This document shows, piece by piece, positions 16,584 through 25,770 of a DNA stretch of 64,000 nucleotides (positions within the stretch are counted from its first letter, which is position 1; every line of letters begins with the position of its first letter). The DNA lies in NCBI GenBank assembly GCA_965243385.1, contig CBDEUV010000002.1:4774001-4838000 (forward strand), written 5' to 3'. The notes under the pieces were generated by a model. That model worked only from the letters and a program-made list of their open reading frames with translations, did no database searches and had not been told where the DNA came from. The position numbers were made by a program, and so were the translations under genes. Origin of the DNA: JANSYA01 sp965243385. Lineage in GTDB: Bacteria; Spirochaetota; Leptospiria; Leptospirales; Leptonemataceae.

Positions 16584-18626
16584 TCAATTCACCTGAAACG
16601 AGCTGGACGTGCCGCTGTATTCGCTGATCGCTCCCGTCCAGCCGGACTTCCAGTTGCCGAAATGGCGCAGGCGATACCAGCCGGGCTGCGCATTTTGCGG
16701 AATACTCCATTCCACCGTAACCTTGCTGTTGGCGATGCCGTCCCGCTTCCAGATATAACGGGTGTCGGGATCCCAGTCGTTGCGCGCGGTTTCCCAGCTG
16801 GAGCCGTTCCAGTACTCCACTTTCAAAAAAGTACCCTGGATGCGCAGATTGTTTTTCGGGTGACCGCCCCAGAAGACCGCCTTCGCAGTCTGGCCGCGCG
16901 AGTAGGAGGCGGCGGGATTGGAAACCACATCGCCGAAATCTTTGAACAGCGGTTTGTCGTCGAAGACCACGCCGGTGATCAGCGTCGACTGGTTGTTCGA
17001 CAAATCGCGCGGGGTCGGGCCGGGCGCAATGCTCTGATTCGCGGCGAGCACGGCCGACAGCTTCGAGAATTCCTGACGCATTGCGTTTTCCGTGTAGGGA
17101 CCGAAATGCGTCGACGCGCCTTCGTAGTGTTGCACTGAATACTCTTCGCGGGTGGCCACGTAGCCGGCGTAAGCGTTCGCGAGGCCCACAATCACCGCGT
17201 GATTGACGCCCTGGCCGCCCAGTTTCGCCAGCACCTCTTCGCGCAGGCGACGGCCGGCCATCGTCGTAACTTCGAAGGGCACGGCGATGAGCGCGAGATT
17301 GCCGATGGTCGCGACCTGCACGGGCAATACCTCCGGAGTCCAGGGGAACGGTAGAAAGCGGCCCATGGGCAATAGAATCACCTTTTCGCCGTGGCAGGCC
17401 TGGTCTTCGGGCACCAGGGTGAACTGCGGCCAGCTGACTCCGTCGTAAACGAGCCCTTCGTCGACGAAGTCCACGCCCACGCCGTCTTCGGTGCTACCGG
17501 CGATCATCGAAACACCAATCGCCGCGACGCAGCTATTCTGCAGTCCATTGCCCGTGAACTCGGGCTGAATTGCCAGATCGGAAAAGTCGACGTACTTGTG
17601 GCGATAGTCCACGCCGCCGACCAGGTTCTGGTTCGCGCCATTGTAGAGCTCGACCGCCTTTGTGTACTGCCGCTCGGCGATGATCGCGCTGCGATTGAAA
17701 TCGTTCACGCCGTCGGGATAACCCCACAGGTTCGGGCTGACGTCGCCCACGTTGCTATTCGCGAAGGCCGCCACGAAAGTGTCGTTCGCGGCGTAGTTGG
17801 TGTTCTTCCACTTCTCGAAATGATAGCTGGCCAGACCTTTGTTGTCGCCGCTGATCAGTTTGTTGGTATTACCGATGTTCGTGGGATGCACGGCGAACCA
17901 GCTGATCACGCCTTTGTCCTGACCGCCGCGACTCAGGCGCAATACGGTCATCAGATGATCGGTGTCGCTCGCATAACGGGCGCGTTCGGCCGCGGGGTTC
18001 GCGTTATAGGCGGTCAGCGAACGATTGAAGCCCGCGTTCGTAAGATCGCCGGTGTTCATGTCGATTTCGCCGAGACCCACGTTATCATGCGCCTTGACGA
18101 TCGATTCGTAGATGCCGTCTACGATCGCGTTGTAGTTCTGCTCGTCGTAACCCAGGCTCGTCAGATTATAAAGCGCGTAGTGCGAAAAGGCGCCGGGGCC
18201 GCTGTGGGTATGGGTCGCGCTCAGCATTACATTGGCATCGCCGTATAAACCGCCGTAGGTCTGCTGGAGCTTTTTGACGACGCCCTGCTTAACGGACTGA
18301 AAGACCTGCCCGACGTCGGCGCTGACGAAGACCAGGCGTTTGCCGTTGCACGGACTGCCGATCACATAAGCGCGCGACCGCAGACGCATGTGAATGCCGG
18401 TCGTTTTTTGTTCGAGGCTCGCATAGCCCATCATGCCCAGCTCGGCGGCCGGGCCGGTGATGTCGTGCATCCCCTGGCCGACTTCAAAGCTGGAATTGCC
18501 CGTACAGTCGCCGCCGGTATTGGCGGGCGGAGGCGGCGGAGTCGGTTCCGGTTCGTCGTCGCAGAACAGCATGGTCGCAACGACGCAGGCGCATAAAAAG
18601 CGCCGGGCGTGAATTTCGAATTGCAT
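16584..18626 (-). CDS. Neutral/alkaline ceramidase-family hydrolase, probable lipoprotein
   Basis: About 680 residues from the ATG at 18626, preceded by AGGGGGA. The N-terminus is a lipoprotein signal ending TMLFC, then a Pro-rich linker. The catalytic domain has the family landmarks: GQGMHDITGPA at its start, the zinc/active-site stretch SATHTHSGPG, VHPTN, and later HAVIVGLANAYAGY. The C-terminal domain is beta-rich (about the last 150 residues). Members cleave the amide of ceramide to sphingosine and fatty acid. The protein would sit on a membrane surface outside the cytoplasm. Either a host or environmental lipid or an endogenous sphingolipid could be the substrate. Confidence 0.88.
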   Translation of the reverse strand: MQFEIHARRFLCACVVATMLFCDDEPEPTPPPPPANTGGDCTGNSSFEVGQGMHDITGPAAELGMMGYASLEQKTTGIHMRLRSRAYVIGSPCNGKRLVFVSADVGQVFQSVKQGVVKKLQQTYGGLYGDANVMLSATHTHSGPGAFSHYALYNLTSLGYDEQNYNAIVDGIYESIVKAHDNVGLGEIDMNTGDLTNAGFNRSLTAYNANPAAERARYASDTDHLMTVLRLSRGGQDKGVISWFAVHPTNIGNTNKLISGDNKGLASYHFEKWKNTNYAANDTFVAAFANSNVGDVSPNLWGYPDGVNDFNRSAIIAERQYTKAVELYNGANQNLVGGVDYRHKYVDFSDLAIQPEFTGNGLQNSCVAAIGVSMIAGSTEDGVGVDFVDEGLVYDGVSWPQFTLVPEDQACHGEKVILLPMGRFLPFPWTPEVLPVQVATIGNLALIAVPFEVTTMAGRRLREEVLAKLGGQGVNHAVIVGLANAYAGYVATREEYSVQHYEGASTHFGPYTENAMRQEFSKLSAVLAANQSIAPGPTPRDLSNNQSTLITGVVFDDKPLFKDFGDVVSNPAASYSRGQTAKAVFWGGHPKNNLRIQGTFLKVEYWNGSSWETARNDWDPDTRYIWKRDGIANSKVTVEWSIPQNAQPGWYRLRHFGNWKSGWTGAISEYSGTSSSFQVN

Positions 18627-18860
18627 AGGTTCCCCCTGATGATTTGAACACTGTTCGTCCCGGCGAGGCTCTCGAATCTCTCGGTCGCCGACAGGAACGG
18701 TCGGAATGCGGCGCACTTGTATTTTTTATAGTATGACGCAGTTCCGACGATCTGTTTGTATCATGGGAGGATTGTTCCGTCTTGAATGAAGGTGTTACGG
18801 GCGAAAAAAATCGCGGGAATGTTTTCGCCTGATTTAAAGGCGCCTGACCGTCGCGAGAAT

Positions 18861-19388
18861 TCAGTCGTGATCCAGATGATACCCATGCCGGTCTTCGGCG
18901 TGGTTTTCGTAGCCCTCGAGCGTTTGCAGCGTAGCTGCCGGGTCGCGAATTTCCGGATGCATGATCTGGCCGCCCAGGTTGGCGGTCGTTACGAGCGCGA
19001 TGAGGGTCGGCGCCGCCGCCAGCGCCGGCAACCAGCGCAGTTTTGCAAAGAGCGCGGGGCGAGGTTTTTGGATCAAAAGCAACAGGAGCGCCAGGCCGCC
19101 CAGCAGCAGCATCCCGATCAGCGCGAAGAAGGCGATGTCTTCGTGTCGTTCGAGAATATTGTGCGTTGCCGGAGTGAAGTCCGGCAGTCGTTCGATCATC
19201 TCTTCGGCGCCTTCGCCGCTCAAATAGACCGGAACGGTGACAACGGCCAGGAGCACCAGTCCCAGCGAAGCCAGACGATAGTATTCCTGGTGGTTGCGGA
19301 CCAGGGAGTAGATCAGCAGGGGCAGGAGAAACAGCAGCCCGACCACTGGAAAATGATTCAGCATCAAGTGGGCGTGTGCGGGATTCAT
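18861..19388 (-). CDS. Integral membrane protein with His-rich N- and C-termini (DUF2231-like)
   Basis: About 175 residues from the ATG at 19388; the frame is open to 19436, but MNPAHAHLMLNHFPVVG is the typical N-terminus of this group. Four membrane helices follow. The short N-terminal HAHLMLNHFPVVG motif and a loop reading LSGEGAEEM resemble DUF2231-type proteins, which often accompany haem or redox proteins. The tail (HAEDRHGYHLDHD) is His/Asp-rich and might bind metal. A metal or haem role is inference only. Confidence 0.7.
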   Translation of the reverse strand: MNPAHAHLMLNHFPVVGLLFLLPLLIYSLVRNHQEYYRLASLGLVLLAVVTVPVYLSGEGAEEMIERLPDFTPATHNILERHEDIAFFALIGMLLLGGLALLLLLIQKPRPALFAKLRWLPALAAAPTLIALVTTANLGGQIMHPEIRDPAATLQTLEGYENHAEDRHGYHLDHD

Positions 19389-19482
19389 AGCGCAAATATC
19401 GCTACAAATTCTACGACCGAATATGATCTGCAGCATAAACCGCCGCGAAAGCGACGCTAAGAGGCCTGCAAATTCTCAGGTC

Positions 19483-20289
19483 CTATCCCTGGACGCTTTC
19501 GCAGAGCTGGATGCTGTCCATCTCGATCGAATTCAAAAAGAAGGTCGGAGGCACCCCGAACATTTCCTTAAAGGTGCGACTGAGATGCGCAGCGTCCGAG
19601 AAACCCGCCGTATGCGCGGCTTCGGTGATATTGACCCCGTCTTTGATCATCATTGCCACCCGCCGCACGCGCAGCCAGAGCAGATAGCGCCGTAAAGGCA
19701 ATCCCATATGATCCTTAAACAGATGCATCAGGCGATTGTCCGAAACGCCGATCGCCTCGGCCAGAGTATAGACGGAGACGTCGCCGAGATCTTCGGAGTC
19801 TTTGATGATCGCAAGCACCCGCGATATGCGTTCGTCCCATTTACGTGGCGGCAATTCGAAATTCGCGAGCGACATCAACAGATCGTTCAACAGCTGGTAG
19901 CTTTGACTGCAGCTCAGACTGCCTTCGCGGGCCGCGCGAAAGCGCTCGAACAGCGGGCGGAAGTCTTCGCGATCCAGACGACGAATGCCCGCACCGTTCG
20001 AATTCTCGCCTTTCTCATCCGCCAGAAAAAACTGAAATTCGCGGCTATCCGGATCGATCATAAAGACCATCAATTCGGTTTCGCCGGCCAGCAGCTCGTG
20101 TTCCGTATTCGGACTGATCATTGCGGCGCTGTACTCCCCGATTTCGCCGCTCGCGTTTCGCAGCGCGAAGGGCGCGTCGCCAGTAGCGATCAGGATTTCG
20201 GCCGCGACGTGGCGATGCACTTCGGTTTCCATTCCGGGGCAGGCGTAGATGATGCGCCCGTCGTATAGATAAAGGTGTTCTCCGTGCAC
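19483..20289 (-). CDS. AraC-family transcriptional regulator
   Basis: A 268-residue protein. The C-terminal hundred residues hold two helix-turn-helix units: TLAEAIGVSDNRLMHLFKDH and the conserved signature AAHTAGFSDAAHLSRTFKE. The N-terminal half is cupin-like, with HRHVAAEILIATG near the start as a possible ligand site. It probably activates or represses a nearby gene in response to a small molecule. Both flanking genes (DUF2231-like downstream, STAS upstream) are read in the same direction, so no divergent target is obvious. It starts 19 bases after the STAS gene, suggesting one transcript. Confidence 0.9.
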   Translation of the reverse strand: MHGEHLYLYDGRIIYACPGMETEVHRHVAAEILIATGDAPFALRNASGEIGEYSAAMISPNTEHELLAGETELMVFMIDPDSREFQFFLADEKGENSNGAGIRRLDREDFRPLFERFRAAREGSLSCSQSYQLLNDLLMSLANFELPPRKWDERISRVLAIIKDSEDLGDVSVYTLAEAIGVSDNRLMHLFKDHMGLPLRRYLLWLRVRRVAMMIKDGVNITEAAHTAGFSDAAHLSRTFKEMFGVPPTFFLNSIEMDSIQLCESVQG

Positions 20290-20308
20290 CGCGTTTCGCT
20301 CCGGTCGT

Positions 20309-20629
20309 TCAGTCGAGAATTTCGAACATTGCGTCGATGAAGCCCAGCTCGAAGAGCTTGCGAATCTTACGGCCGGGCCGCAGAATAAAAAGCTTCGCGT
20401 CCATCTCGTTGGCCTTTTTCTGTACGTGGGCGAGCAGCGCGATACCCGACGAATCGAGTTCGTCGACCCCGTGCAGATCGACGTGCACTTTCGCCAGATC
20501 GGGCCGGCAGCCCGCCAGAAATTCGAGCAGTTCTGTTTTCAAATTCTTGACCGAATACATATTTAATTCACCCTCAAGCACGATCGTTGCGATGCCGTCG
20601 GCGAATTCGGTGCGGGACTCGGTCGTCAT
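20309..20629 (-). CDS. STAS-domain anti-sigma-factor antagonist
   Basis: About 106 residues from the ATG at 20629. The whole protein is one STAS domain: IATIVLEGELNMYSVKNLK, then VHVDLHGVDELDSSGIALLAHV, whose first Ser of DSSG is the usual phosphorylation site. Such proteins bind and release anti-sigma kinases in their unphosphorylated form. A possible partner kinase lies in this window at 58472-58981, but that gene is far away and the link is unproven. The pair with the AraC gene downstream looks like an operon. Confidence 0.85.
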   Translation of the reverse strand: MTTESRTEFADGIATIVLEGELNMYSVKNLKTELLEFLAGCRPDLAKVHVDLHGVDELDSSGIALLAHVQKKANEMDAKLFILRPGRKIRKLFELGFIDAMFEILD

Positions 20630-20739
20630 GTCGTCAGATTCACGTCGGAAAAATAAAATGGCAAGCAAAAAGGTCGGCGTGAAAAATTGTGGGACTCAGC
20701 GAGCGTCCCGCGAGTCTGGCCGCCAGGCATGATTTTATC

Positions 20740-21786
20740 ATGAACGCCGTCGCCGCACAATCGCCCGTCACCGCCCCTGTCGCCGAAAACGCGGCAGTTG
20801 AACCCGCTTTCATCATTCGATCCGCGGGCGAGAGCTCCGGCGTGCCGGTGCACGGTCGCGTCTTTCTTTCGCCTATGGCGGGTTTTTCTGATAGCCCCTA
20901 TCGCCGGATCTGTCGGGGGCAGGGCGCCGGCTTCGCCTTCACCGAATTCGTCAGTGCCGAACAGCTCCGCCGCGGTTATTCACACGCCCTGGCGCTCTTT
21001 CGTTTCGTGCCCGAAGAACGCCCGATCCTGTTTCAGATATTCGGCAACAATCTACGCAGCCTGGAATACGCCGCCCGGCTGGCCGAAGAGCTGGGCCCGG
21101 ACGTACTCGATATCAACATGGGCTGCTCGGTCAAAACGGTCGCGCACAAAGGCTCCGGGGCGGGCATGCTGCGGGACGTGGCGAATACCGCGCGGATCAT
21201 GGAGCGCCTGGTTCGCGCTGTCAGGATCCCCGTCACGGCGAAGATCCGCCTGGGATGGGACGACAACACCCGCAATTACCGCGAGCTGACGCGGGCGTTA
21301 GTCGACGCCGGGGTCGCCATGATTTCCGTGCACGGACGCACGAAGGCGATGGCTTATACGGGCCGGGCCGATTGGGACGCGATCGGCGAAATCGCCGCGG
21401 ACCTGCCGGTGCCGGTGCTCGGCAACGGCGACGTGCAGAACCTGGCCCAGGCGCGTGAATATCGCCGGCGCTATGGAGTGGACGGCGTATTAATCGGTCG
21501 CGCGGCGATCGGCAACCCCTGGATATTCGCGGAGCGTCACGGCGGCGCGACGCCGCCCGACGAAGCCACGATTCTCAGCCTGGCGCTCGAACATCTCGAA
21601 GCGATGCTGGATTTCTACGGGCCGCGCGGGCTGGTTCTCTTTCGCAAACACGCCGCGCGCTATCTGGCGATTCGCCCGGAGCTGGCCCGGGACCTGAAGG
21701 GCAGGCTGTTGACGACCGAAGACCCGCAGGAATTCCGGGAGATATGCCTTGACCGTCTCGTCGGGGCCGGGACTCTGAAACCGTAA
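20740..21786 (+). CDS. dus: tRNA-dihydrouridine synthase (Dus family)
   Basis: About 348 residues from the ATG at 20740. It is an FMN-dependent TIM barrel that reduces uridine in the tRNA D-loop. The landmarks are LSPMAGFSDSPYRR at the start, QIFGN, the catalytic Cys in DINMGCSVKTV (Cys where most family members have GCP), KIRLGWDD, VHGRTKAMAYTG and GNGDV, then DGVLIGRAAIGNPWIF. It resembles DusB most. Its stop overlaps the next start by one base (TAATG), so the two are translationally coupled. Confidence 0.9.
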   Translation: MNAVAAQSPVTAPVAENAAVEPAFIIRSAGESSGVPVHGRVFLSPMAGFSDSPYRRICRGQGAGFAFTEFVSAEQLRRGYSHALALFRFVPEERPILFQIFGNNLRSLEYAARLAEELGPDVLDINMGCSVKTVAHKGSGAGMLRDVANTARIMERLVRAVRIPVTAKIRLGWDDNTRNYRELTRALVDAGVAMISVHGRTKAMAYTGRADWDAIGEIAADLPVPVLGNGDVQNLAQAREYRRRYGVDGVLIGRAAIGNPWIFAERHGGATPPDEATILSLALEHLEAMLDFYGPRGLVLFRKHAARYLAIRPELARDLKGRLLTTEDPQEFREICLDRLVGAGTLKP

Positions 21787-22961
21787 TGCTGCCCCTTTTC
21801 CCGCTCGATAAGAAAACGGCCGACCGACCGGTCGCCCCGAACGTCCCGTACGCTTCAAATGCTACTGGCGCCGTCTGCTTGCCCGTGCGCCGCAGCGGCC
21901 CGAAGGCAGTGGCTTGCCCGCTGATCGTGGCGCTCTTTTTGATGTTTGCGACCGGCGCCTGCAGCAGCTCGCAGGTCGCCGAAGGCGGCGGCGCTCCGGC
22001 GGCGGATTCGGGCGCCGCTTCGGATTCTCAGACTCCGCCCCCCGCGGCGGGCGACGGAGCCGTCGCGCCGGTCACAGAGGATGGAGAGATTCTAAATCGC
22101 GTGCGGCTGGTCGTCGGCACGATTTCCATTACCCAGATCGATATCAACAATCAGATCGAAACCCTGCGGAAGTCCAACAAGCCGCCGCGCAATCTACAGA
22201 AAGCGGCCATCGATCGCCTGATCACCCGGGCGATCGTGAATATCGAAGCCGAACGTGAATCGATTATCGTGAGCGAAGCGCGCATGGAAAATGAAATCCG
22301 CCGTCGGCAGCTCGCGACCGGCATCGACGACTACGCGGAATTCCAGAAGGTTGTGGCCCGCCAGACCGGCGCTTCGTTCGATATCTGGGCGGACGACCTG
22401 AAATTCGAAATCATTAAGCGTCAGCTCGTACAGGTTAAGCTGACCGTACCCCAGCCGAGCGAAAGCGAAGTCGAAAGGTTTTATCGCAAGAATCGCGGCA
22501 AGGTCGGCATTGAAATCCGCTATCGCGAGATGATGTTCGCTCCGAAGAACGGCAGCATCGCGGAAGAGTCGCGCGTCTCGAAACTGGCCCAGCAGGCCTA
22601 CCAGCGAGTTCGTTCGAGCCCGGGTTCTTTTGCGAGCGTGGCCCGTTCCACGCCGGACAATGTCTCGCCGCTGAAGGGTTTCGGGGGTCTGCAGGATTAT
22701 ATACCGATCCAGAACATCGCCGAGCGCGATCAGATTCTCGCCGGAATCGTGTTCAACTATTCCGCCGGCCAGGTTCCGCGGCCGTTTCGCACGAGCGGCA
22801 ACCGCTATATGGTGGTGCTGATCGAAGGCAAACGTCCGATTCCCCTGAATAAAGTCCGCGAGCAGATTCGCCAGCGCCTGTATTTTGAAAAAGAAAACGA
22901 AACCTTCGATAAGTGGCTGGTCAAGCGGCGCAAGCAGATCGCCATTACGACTTTCGATTAA
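21786..22961 (+). CDS. SurA-like peptidyl-prolyl isomerase lipoprotein
   Basis: A 391-residue protein. The hydrophobic stretch at about residues 45-58 ends ATGAC, giving a probable lipidated Cys59. The 40 residues before it are unusually long for a signal, so a later GTG or TTG start (near 21879-21885) is possible. A Gly/Ala/Pro linker follows, then a SurA-type N-terminal helical domain (RLITRAIVNIEAERESI). From about residue 250 comes a parvulin-like domain (IEIRYREMMFAPKN, then SPGSFASVARS and a PFRTSGNRYMVVLIEGKRP end). It is probably a periplasmic chaperone for outer-membrane proteins. Confidence 0.85.
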   Translation: MLPLFPLDKKTADRPVAPNVPYASNATGAVCLPVRRSGPKAVACPLIVALFLMFATGACSSSQVAEGGGAPAADSGAASDSQTPPPAAGDGAVAPVTEDGEILNRVRLVVGTISITQIDINNQIETLRKSNKPPRNLQKAAIDRLITRAIVNIEAERESIIVSEARMENEIRRRQLATGIDDYAEFQKVVARQTGASFDIWADDLKFEIIKRQLVQVKLTVPQPSESEVERFYRKNRGKVGIEIRYREMMFAPKNGSIAEESRVSKLAQQAYQRVRSSPGSFASVARSTPDNVSPLKGFGGLQDYIPIQNIAERDQILAGIVFNYSAGQVPRPFRTSGNRYMVVLIEGKRPIPLNKVREQIRQRLYFEKENETFDKWLVKRRKQIAITTFD

Positions 22962-23027
22962 TCCAGGCGAAATCGTGACGGCCAGGCGGCGTGCGATGGT
23001 CACGTCTTCTCGGCCGAAGCGACCACC

Positions 23028-24689
23028 ATGGGAATGCAGCCAGATCTTACGGGAATTTTAATCTATCCGCCGGCGAGCGGCTATCTTCCGCCGGCCGGGG
23101 TCGTGGCGGCGGCCCTGAACAGGCTGGCCGCCGCGTATCCCGCCGCGCCTGTCTGGCTTGCGACGCATTCGCCGGAACATCGCGAAGCTCTGGTCGCCTT
23201 ATTAAAGGCGGCCGAGTCGGAAGCGTCCGGCGCGGCGAAGCACGTGGAATTCTGCGATGCCGACGGCGACGGTCCGGGAATCGTGGCGCGCCTGCGGAGC
23301 TGCTTCGGTTCGGACGTCGCGGCGCAGTCCGCGAGTTCCGCCGTCGCGGTATGCTACGGATTCTACGCGTTTTTCGACGCCGAAATCGCCCGGGCCCTCT
23401 TCGAAGACCACGCGCGGTATCTGGCGCATATTACGTACAGCGAAAGCGTGCCGGCGGGCTTCGCGCCGGATTTCATTTCGCGCGAATTCATTGATGCCCT
23501 GCCGCAACCCCTGCCGCCGGAGCTGGCCGGACAGGCGACGGCCGGTGTTTCCGGCAGCGGCGACCTGCGCGCGTACGCCTTTAAGAATATCGACCGCTTC
23601 GATGTGGAGATCTATTATCGCGCTCCGGATCTGCGTCAGCTGCGATTGGATTTGAGCGCCGTCGACGAACGATCCGTCCGCTTGATCAGCGCGCTGGGGG
23701 CGCTCGAACCGGGCCTCCGCTTCGACAATCTCGAGGCGCTGCTCAAGGCGCATCCGGAAACCCTGCGGCCCTATCCGTCGTATTTCGAAGTCGAACTCAG
23801 TTCCAAATTCTGCGAAGCGGGCTTTCGTCCCGGAACGCTGCCGGAAGCCGGACAGGCGGCCGCCGCACGCCGGGCGGGCGCGGATTTTCTCCCGCGCGAA
23901 TTACTCGAGAAGCTCAAAGCGGATATCGTACGACACGGTCTGGTCCGCGACGTGACCGTAAGTTTCGCCGGGGCGGGCGAACCCGGTCTGCATCCCGAAC
24001 TCCCGGAGATTGTGGCGGAGTTCTTGCAGGCGCCGCAGGTCAAACAGGTGATCATCGAAACTTACGGGGCGGGGCTCGATCCGTCGCTGGTCGAGCGGCT
24101 CTGCGCCCTGCCGGATGCGCAGCGCCTCGTATTGATCGTCCGCGTCGACAGCCTGCGGACGGATCGATACGCGGAGCTGTACGGCGCCGATCGTCTGGCC
24201 GACGTGCAGGAGTTCCTGGCCGCCTGTGAACGCGCGCTCGTTTCCGCGCAGCAGGCGGAGACAACGACTGAGTCGCCCGCGATCTATGTGGAAATGCACC
24301 GGCTGGCGGAAACCGAAGACGAACTCGGCGAATTCATGGATCGCTTTGAAAATCCAGAACAGCCCCTGCGGCCGCTGCTGCGAAAATTTAATCGCTATAT
24401 CCAGCGTTTGCCCGAGCGTCGCGCCGCGGATCTGACACCGCTCACCCGCGATTTCTGCTGGCACCTCGCTCGCGATTTTTATCTGACCGTAGACGGCCGC
24501 GTGCCGCTCTGCAAGCAGGATCCCTACGGCGAAGAGCCGGCGCCGATCGTACAGGACTTCGCGGCGTCTTCGGTTCTGGAAATCGTCGCGGCGAGTATGC
24601 CGCATCACATCGCGTCGTTTCGCGGCGAACACCAGGCGATTCCCATGCCGTGTTTGCAGTGCGACGAGTGGTATACCTTCAACGGCTAA
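23028..24689 (+). CDS. Spiro-SPASM protein with degenerate radical-SAM cluster site
   Basis: A 553-residue protein. The N-terminal ~160 residues resemble a nucleotidyltransferase-type domain, with AHITYSESVPAGFAPDFI near its end. The middle is a radical-SAM-like barrel that keeps the GEP motif (VSFAGAGEPGLHPEL, about residues 311-325). Where the CxxxCxxC cluster motif should lie it reads FEVELSSKFCEAGFRPG: only Cys262 remains, with Phe and Gly at the other two positions. The C-terminal SPASM-like part has Cys residues in RDFCWHL, PLCKQD and PMPCLQCDEW. The third gene of the dus unit, 66 bases after the SurA-like gene. Confidence 0.8.
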   Translation: MGMQPDLTGILIYPPASGYLPPAGVVAAALNRLAAAYPAAPVWLATHSPEHREALVALLKAAESEASGAAKHVEFCDADGDGPGIVARLRSCFGSDVAAQSASSAVAVCYGFYAFFDAEIARALFEDHARYLAHITYSESVPAGFAPDFISREFIDALPQPLPPELAGQATAGVSGSGDLRAYAFKNIDRFDVEIYYRAPDLRQLRLDLSAVDERSVRLISALGALEPGLRFDNLEALLKAHPETLRPYPSYFEVELSSKFCEAGFRPGTLPEAGQAAAARRAGADFLPRELLEKLKADIVRHGLVRDVTVSFAGAGEPGLHPELPEIVAEFLQAPQVKQVIIETYGAGLDPSLVERLCALPDAQRLVLIVRVDSLRTDRYAELYGADRLADVQEFLAACERALVSAQQAETTTESPAIYVEMHRLAETEDELGEFMDRFENPEQPLRPLLRKFNRYIQRLPERRAADLTPLTRDFCWHLARDFYLTVDGRVPLCKQDPYGEEPAPIVQDFAASSVLEIVAASMPHHIASFRGEHQAIPMPCLQCDEWYTFNG

Positions 24690-24705
24690 AACCTGGCCGT
24701 CGCCA

Positions 24706-25761
24706 TTAAGTCAAAAACAGCGCGCGTTCGGCGGGCGTGGGCATTCGACAGCTGTCCTTTTTGCCGAACCAGCGATAACGATTGCGCGCGATGATTTTAT
24801 AAAGAGCGTCGCGCAGCCCGCGCGGAATCAAAAGCCCCAGAGCTCCCACGCGCCACAGGCCGCCCATCTGGACGCCGATGCGCAGGATCGCCTCCGACCG
24901 GCGATGCAGGCCGCCGCGGGCGTCGCGGAATACCATCGTGTCCATGTCAGTGACGGCGTCGGCGGAAAGCAAACGCGCCGCGGTTTCGCCCTGCAGCGGC
25001 GCGAAACGCAGAAGCTTCGCGCGATCCGCCCGCACCAGAAAATCTACTGAGCTGTTGCAGAGGTTGCACACGCCGTCGAAAAAAACAATCGGGTGTGCGT
25101 AGTCAGGCTGACCGCCGGGCAGCCCCTTCGCAGTCGGGTCCGGCTGCGGCCAGGGCGGCAGCAGCCAGGTCAGATTCAGGCCGGTGAAGGCCAGAAGGCC
25201 CACGGCGAAAAAAGCGAAATAGCGAGACCCGGCGAAGCAGACAGCCCCAGGTACGAGAGAGGGGACTTCCGGACCGGGGCTGGCTATGGATGCGATGATC
25301 AGGCCGGCGCTGATCATTGCGCTCGCAAGCGCGAAACCCGCGAGCAGCGGCGAAAAGGTCCAGGATTCGCCCGGGACGGCGGCCGTTCGCTTGCCCGAAA
25401 ATACTCGCAGCGGTTCCCCGGACGATGCGAACACCATCACCAGCATCAGCGCCGTGAAAGGAAAAAACGCCGCCAGGATTGGCATAACCATCGGTGCGGC
25501 AATTCCATCGTAAATCATCGGCGCTTCAAAGATCAGAAACACCAGGCCGGGAAAGCTGATGATCGCGAAAAGAGCCGAGGCGCGACGGTAGATCCCCGCG
25601 CCAAGGAGCAAAGCTGCCGGGATCGATGCCAGGTGGAGGGGCATCCAATCGCCGCCCTTGCCGTCGGCGGTTGTCGCAAAGGTGACGAGGCCCGACGCAA
25701 GGATCAGGCAGCCGCTGAGCATACGGGCGATCGAAAATTGGTATGGTGAATAGCTCTGCAT
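24706..25761 (-). CDS. DCC-type thiol-disulfide oxidoreductase fused to a membrane domain
   Basis: A 351-residue protein. Residues 1 to about 205 hold roughly six membrane helices. From about 224 onwards there is a DCC domain with the thioredoxin-like motif VFFDGVCNLCN (Cys232 and Cys235), then RFAPLQGETAARLL and a C-terminal KIIARNRYRWFGKKDSC. DCC domains are usually separate cytoplasmic proteins of about 130 residues, so this is a fusion. It could couple a membrane process to disulfide chemistry. Its stop lies 16 bases from that of the convergent spiro-SPASM gene, and it begins 9 bases after the AraC gene upstream. Confidence 0.82.
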   Translation of the reverse strand: MQSYSPYQFSIARMLSGCLILASGLVTFATTADGKGGDWMPLHLASIPAALLLGAGIYRRASALFAIISFPGLVFLIFEAPMIYDGIAAPMVMPILAAFFPFTALMLVMVFASSGEPLRVFSGKRTAAVPGESWTFSPLLAGFALASAMISAGLIIASIASPGPEVPSLVPGAVCFAGSRYFAFFAVGLLAFTGLNLTWLLPPWPQPDPTAKGLPGGQPDYAHPIVFFDGVCNLCNSSVDFLVRADRAKLLRFAPLQGETAARLLSADAVTDMDTMVFRDARGGLHRRSEAILRIGVQMGGLWRVGALGLLIPRGLRDALYKIIARNRYRWFGKKDSCRMPTPAERALFLT

Positions 25762-25770
25762 TGGTTTCGT

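Noticed and set aside
17391..18248. Plus-strand open frame opposite the ceramidase gene
   Set aside because: The ceramidase motifs lie on the minus strand; no homology or ribosome-binding site supports the plus frame.
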